Positions 8,501-10,804 of a stretch of 10,804 nucleotides of DNA are shown here, in pieces. A program made the position numbers and the translations under genes. Source of the DNA: Bacilli bacterium (lineage in GTDB: Bacteria; Bacillota_I; Bacilli_A; ML615J-28; CAG-313); assembly GCA_900770645.1 (NCBI GenBank), contig CAAGKY010000168.1, positions 1 to 10,804 of the forward strand. Reading direction: 5' to 3'. Each line of letters opens with the position of its first letter. Within the stretch, counting starts at the first letter, position 1. Under the pieces are notes generated by a model that had not been told where the DNA came from, searched no databases, and saw nothing but the letters and a program-made list of their open reading frames with translations.

Positions 8501-8578
8501 TGTTACTAATCGTGAAATAGCACATGTACTATCTAACATAGAGTATTCGCTTTTAACAAATAAATTAACAAATTCCAT
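5549..8578 (-). CDS. dnaE: DNA polymerase III alpha subunit, DnaE type
   Basis: This replicative C-family DNA polymerase (1009 residues) acts at the replication fork. In Bacillota it usually extends primers beside PolC. Seen in order: an N-terminal PHP domain (about 1-200); the polymerase palm with GPGRGS at 334-339; the catalytic acids in PDIDIDF (D376, D378) and NDFLGLR (D529); the finger motifs ALYRPGPMD, VYQDQIM and FNKAHSVAYA; a helix-hairpin-helix region (GIMGLGLVKVTEI); and a C-terminal OB-fold from about 930 to the end. There is no domain beyond the OB-fold, as is usual for Gram-positive DnaE. The PHP metal-site histidines are missing: FVKSEYS where HxHS is usual (F7, K9), TDDG instead of TDHG (D41), and EVA instead of DVH (E187, A189). 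The PHP domain is therefore probably structural, not an exonuclease. ATG at 8578 has AGAGGAA (8585-8591) 6 bases upstream and a strong promoter before it. The stop is TAG. Confidence 0.97.
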   Translation of the reverse strand: MEFVNLFVKSEYSMLDSTCAISRLVTDAKNKGYHSLAITDDGVMHGTIKFYEACRENNIKPIIGLKVNYRFNEINSSILLYAVNNVGYQNLMKISSRHKVQKGYVELEYLQKTSLGLIAVIPSKYNFIFNNFEKQTKWALDHYHLLKEIYHAVYMGVSIDSQYEQDKLAALCRFTKEYQIKMVALHEVACLSQDERLALDVLKTIKNPKYEKSQIDYSLHSNREMLDNFRGLDEAIQNTMEIANACNVNIKFGEYHMPSYSSDINSFDYLKALCFKGLQKRLSDKFINTKELIDKYQKRLNYELQVINKMGFDDYFLIVWDYVKFAKREDIYVGPGRGSAPASLVSYCLGITDIDPIKHGLLFERFLNVERATMPDIDIDFPDDRRDEVIRYVGRKYGKERVAHIVTFGCFASRSAIRDSSKVLKLSDVRLKEILKCINKDPYTPLKQIYAQSEKLQELCSKYPDIDQVVKIAMQIEGLPRNTSTHAAGIIMTKEDLVTYTPLDEGLNDIYQTQYEAVDLEKLGLLKNDFLGLRNLTNIKNCLDSIKKENPNFVMPKDYNDPKTFKMIASGETTGVFQLESAGMRKVLRDLKVSSFDDITSAIALYRPGPMDIIPTFIKRKFREEIVTYPHPDLEPILKNTYGTIVYQDQIMLIAWRFAGYSLGQADILRRAVSKKKKEILEAERINFVSSSIKKGYTKETAEEIYDYIVKFANYGFNKAHSVAYAVVAYETAYLKANYPEHYFSSLMSSIIGSDTMMSEYINEARKQNIKICSPNINISTDIFVSKNHQIIYPLTGIMGLGLVKVTEILKEREKGEFKDFEDFVVRTKNIIPASLLENIIYSGALDCFKKTKKSMIENYPGIISRNQYAFINQLELLETAYDVEEYPYGYLLEKEKEVLGLNIKYNFMFQYQNLYRNTELQKIIDIKNSSYANVLGVIKKVKEVKTSNGEMMAFCTVYDDSDSIDITLFPKQYEKYQQLSTGQVYAICGKVEKRKNQLQIVVDSMKLI

Positions 8579-8584
8579 AGCTAT

Positions 8585-8591
8585 TTCCTCT
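8585..8591 (-). promoter_or_regulatory. dnaE ribosome binding site
   Basis: AGAGGAA on the minus strand lies 6 bases before the dnaE ATG. It fixes this ATG as the start and lies about 11 bases downstream of the predicted transcription start. Confidence 0.75.
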
Positions 8592-8608
8592 CATCATTCT
8601 TTAAACAT

Positions 8609-8637
8609 AGTATAACACAAAAGTGATTATTTTTCAA
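8609..8637 (-). promoter_or_regulatory. Sigma-A type promoter of the dnaE operon
   Basis: On the minus strand, TTGAAA (8637-8632) is followed by a 17-base spacer and TATACT (8614-8609), with a TG one base before the -10 box (TGTTATACT), i.e. an extended -10. Both hexamers differ from consensus at one position and the spacer is optimal. Transcription should start near 8602, giving a leader of about 24 bases before dnaE, which is too short for a riboswitch. It is the only strong promoter I see serving the dnaE-kinase-pgcA-pgi-tgt-lipoprotein series. Confidence 0.8.
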
Positions 8638-8650
8638 TTACATAATGTAA
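8638..8650 (-). repeat. Perfect 13-base palindrome abutting the -35 box
   Basis: TTACATTATGTAA reads as two 6-base arms around a central T and ends directly at the -35 box. A second short dyad, GTAAATTTTTAC (8658-8647), overlaps it. It could be an operator for a dimeric regulator, but short dyads arise easily in such A+T-rich DNA. The stem is too A+T-rich and lacks a following U-tract, so I do not call it a terminator. Confidence 0.4.
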
Positions 8651-8661
8651 AAATTTACCTA

Positions 8662-10804
8662 TTATTTTCTCTTTTTCTTAAATACTTTAAAATAATAAAT
8701 CAAAGCCCCTCCAATTATTATAATAATCCCACTGAGTATTAAGCTAATATATAGTGGTTGATAGTCAACAGTTGTTTGATATTTGGTTGAAAAACTTTGA
8801 TTATTAACTTCTAATTCGTTAATAGTTAATGTTTTATTATTAGTCATTACTTCTAGTTTTATTTGATTATCAACTCTTTGAATATTTAATAATTCATAAC
8901 TAGATTCATCTATGTAAAAACTAGATTTTAATACTTCTACTTTTTTTAGTTCTCCATTACCTATATCATAGTTAATATAACCATTAATTGTTATCTTTTT
9001 ATCTTTTTGAATATTTCCTACTTTATATTTAAAATCATTTAAATAAGAATGAAGTATTTCTTGTAATTCATCATCATAATATACTTCAAAATATAGATCT
9101 CTAACTGAAAAATCATTATCCATAAAATCAATGTTTAATGTAAAATTTTCACTTTTTTCTTCAGTTATATTAATTACTGGTTCATCTTTTAAAACTCTAA
9201 CTGTGAATGTTTTTTCAATATTTTTAACCTCATCAATATACTCAATCTTATTTATATTATAGATATAAATACCATGTTTTTGAAAGTCATTAAGTATTAC
9301 TTTAACATCTTCGTTTACTTGATCAAAAGCTACTTTTTGGTTGTTGATATATATATTTTCAACCATCTTATTAGTCTTAAAATAAAGTTTTATCGTGTCA
9401 TTTTTTCTAATTGTATAGTCTGAAAAAGTATATTCTTCTTGATTAAAGTAGTAGTTTTCTGCTACTTGAAAAGTATATTTTTTAGTCTTTCCCAAAGCAT
9501 CACTTATTAATAAATCATGAACTCCTACATCTTTTAAAATAGTATCACTGACAACACTTTTACCATCTAATAATCCATATCCAAAGAATCTAAGTTTGTA
9601 TCCAACTGGATATATGTGATTATCATAGATGTTTACATATTCTTCAATTTTGATGAAATTGTCTATTTTGAAACATTTTTGATCATTGATTTTTATTTTA
9701 AAATGACCTGTATATTTACCTGGTATTTGTTTAGAAAAGTATGGTTCAATTGAATCTAATTCAAGATTTAAATCATGGATATATGAAGATATTTTTAATT
9801 CTTTTAACTCATTCATGTTCATTTTTTCATTGAATTCCGCATTATAAATATTAACTATTATATCTTCTTGATTTTCTATTTTGTATTGATAAATACTACT
9901 TTCCCAAAGGTAATAGTCTTTATAATAATATACTTTTAATACATTATCAATTATATCTAAATATAATATTTGATTATCTATATCTATTTTAAATTCTTCT
10001 TCATTTACGCTTATTCTTTCTTCATTAATATATAATATATTACCTGTATTGCTTAGTAATATTTTATCATAAGTTAATACTGATTCTTCTATATCTAAAG
10101 TTTCAAGATTTGTATTTAAAATATATGTTTGGTAGGTATTTAAGAGTTTAATACAAACCATTAATTTATTATTTTTAAAGTCACTAGTATATAATAATTC
10201 ATTTTTTTCATTAAAATTAAAATATATACTATCTTCAATAATCCCTTTATTATCAATGATACAGGCAAATGTTTTAACTTCTCCACTACTTCCTACATCC
10301 ATAAAGGGACTATTTTTACTATGAGCATCTTTCTTACCTATTAAATAATACTTGTTATTATAGTAATATAATTTAACAAACTCTTCATAACTATTTCCTC
10401 CAAATTTATGCTCGTATAAAAAATTTAATTTCTTATTATATTTAGTAATACATGCATCATTATTACTAGAACCAATTAATGTTAATTCATTATCAATAAT
10501 TAATATTTGATTACAACAATTCATATTAAGTAAAATAACATTTTCTTTTTTATCGCTTATATTAATACTTCTTAAATATATATTTTGATTGTTATTAGTT
10601 ACTAAATACAAGTATTCAGAATCTATTATATGGGTTAAATACTCTTCTTTAATACTACAAACTTCTTGGCTATTATATATATACTTTATACTATCATTAT
10701 TTATATATAGTAATCCTTTTTCTACTTCTTTTATTTCACATTGTTGAGGTACTGCCCATATTTTTTTATTTTCCTGTGTTAGTTCACTACTTTTTGCGTG
10801 CGCA
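8662..10804 (-). CDS. Large exported propeller/Ig-like protein with C-terminal membrane anchor, N-terminus cut by window edge
   Basis: The frame stays open to the right edge, so 713 codons are visible (first full codon 10803-10801) and the start lies outside. TTG at 10611 is only an internal leucine codon. The first residues seen, AHAKSSE, look like the end of a signal peptide (AxA cleavage), which is inference. Residues about 1-380 alternate short beta-strands and turns. FGGNSYEEF (from 134) followed by YYLIG and a DNKG turn resembles SBBP-type beta-propeller blades. From Tyr398 to about 447 there is an Ig-like module (YPVGYKLRF, then GLLDGK, ending YTFQV), followed by about 240 residues of further strand-rich, Ig-like sequence. 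The end is a single membrane helix (about 685-705, rich in Ile) and a basic tail, KVFKKKRK. That predicts most of the chain outside the cell with a short tail inside. There is no LPXTG. I do not recognise the family or a function. The Ile- and Asn-rich, very A+T-rich composition suggests a fast-evolving lineage-specific surface protein. It ends 83 bases before dnaE's ATG. Confidence 0.88.
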   Translation of the reverse strand, partial: AHAKSSELTQENKKIWAVPQQCEIKEVEKGLLYINNDSIKYIYNSQEVCSIKEEYLTHIIDSEYLYLVTNNNQNIYLRSINISDKKENVILLNMNCCNQILIIDNELTLIGSSNNDACITKYNKKLNFLYEHKFGGNSYEEFVKLYYYNNKYYLIGKKDAHSKNSPFMDVGSSGEVKTFACIIDNKGIIEDSIYFNFNEKNELLYTSDFKNNKLMVCIKLLNTYQTYILNTNLETLDIEESVLTYDKILLSNTGNILYINEERISVNEEEFKIDIDNQILYLDIIDNVLKVYYYKDYYLWESSIYQYKIENQEDIIVNIYNAEFNEKMNMNELKELKISSYIHDLNLELDSIEPYFSKQIPGKYTGHFKIKINDQKCFKIDNFIKIEEYVNIYDNHIYPVGYKLRFFGYGLLDGKSVVSDTILKDVGVHDLLISDALGKTKKYTFQVAENYYFNQEEYTFSDYTIRKNDTIKLYFKTNKMVENIYINNQKVAFDQVNEDVKVILNDFQKHGIYIYNINKIEYIDEVKNIEKTFTVRVLKDEPVINITEEKSENFTLNIDFMDNDFSVRDLYFEVYYDDELQEILHSYLNDFKYKVGNIQKDKKITINGYINYDIGNGELKKVEVLKSSFYIDESSYELLNIQRVDNQIKLEVMTNNKTLTINELEVNNQSFSTKYQTTVDYQPLYISLILSGIIIIIGGALIYYFKVFKKKRK

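Noticed and set aside
8579..8661. Riboswitch or leader RNA upstream of dnaE
   Set aside because: The predicted leader after the promoter is only about 24 bases, too short for a structured regulator.
8641..8664. Rho-independent terminator between the exported-protein gene and dnaE
   Set aside because: The short dyads have 4 to 6 A+T-rich pairs and no U-run follows. Whether the upstream transcript reads through into dnaE cannot be settled.
10609..10611. TTG as the start codon of the large exported protein
   Set aside because: The frame continues open for 64 more codons to the right edge, and the exported-protein look needs an upstream signal peptide. The gene is 5'-partial.
1..10804. Mycoplasma genetic code (TGA as Trp), considered because of the low GC
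   Set aside because: All genes are full-length without any in-frame TGA and use TGG for Trp. None of the six visible stops is TGA, so there is also no positive proof of TGA as a stop.

Overview
The window is A+T-rich DNA (roughly 70% A+T by eye) from a low-GC Gram-positive-type bacterium. All recognisable genes lie on the minus strand, so transcription runs from high to low coordinates. The DNA polymerase is the Firmicutes-type DnaE (single chain, ending just after an OB-fold), and lipoprotein and Shine-Dalgarno signals are of the Bacillota kind. Trp is encoded by TGG and no frame needs TGA read as Trp, so the standard bacterial code applies rather than the Mycoplasma code. Protein style and composition suggest the Bacilli/Mollicutes borderland (Turicibacter, Haloplasma, Acholeplasma/Izemoplasma or Erysipelotrichia-like), but the genus cannot be named from this stretch.

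Layout in transcription order: (1) 10804-8662, the C-terminal 713 codons of a large exported protein whose frame runs off the right edge. It looks like a beta-propeller followed by Ig-like modules and a C-terminal membrane anchor. (2) An 83-base gap with a near-consensus sigma-A promoter (TTGAAA, 17 bases, TATACT with extended TG) next to a 13-base palindrome. (3) A compact unit of dnaE, a ROK-family sugar kinase, an alpha-phosphoglucomutase (pgcA type), glucose-6-phosphate isomerase (pgi), tRNA-guanine transglycosylase (tgt), and a lipoprotein gene cut by the left edge. Gaps within this unit are -1 to 44 bases, each gene has its own Shine-Dalgarno sequence, and no internal terminator is visible.

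The three sugar genes form a coherent node. The kinase probably makes glucose-6-phosphate, the mutase interconverts it with glucose-1-phosphate, and the isomerase passes it to fructose-6-phosphate. They are co-transcribed with a replicative polymerase and a tRNA-modification enzyme. In Bacillus, dnaE instead sits near accDA-pfkA-pyk, so this is a different pairing of dnaE with glycolysis.

I found no clearly novel system, mobile element, CRISPR array or RNA gene. The points most worth a second look are a substitution in the substrate loop of Tgt (GGTSVGE in place of GGLSVGE), loss of the expected PHP metal ligands in DnaE, a ROK kinase without the zinc site, the dnaE-sugar operon itself, and the two uncharacterised exported proteins at the edges.
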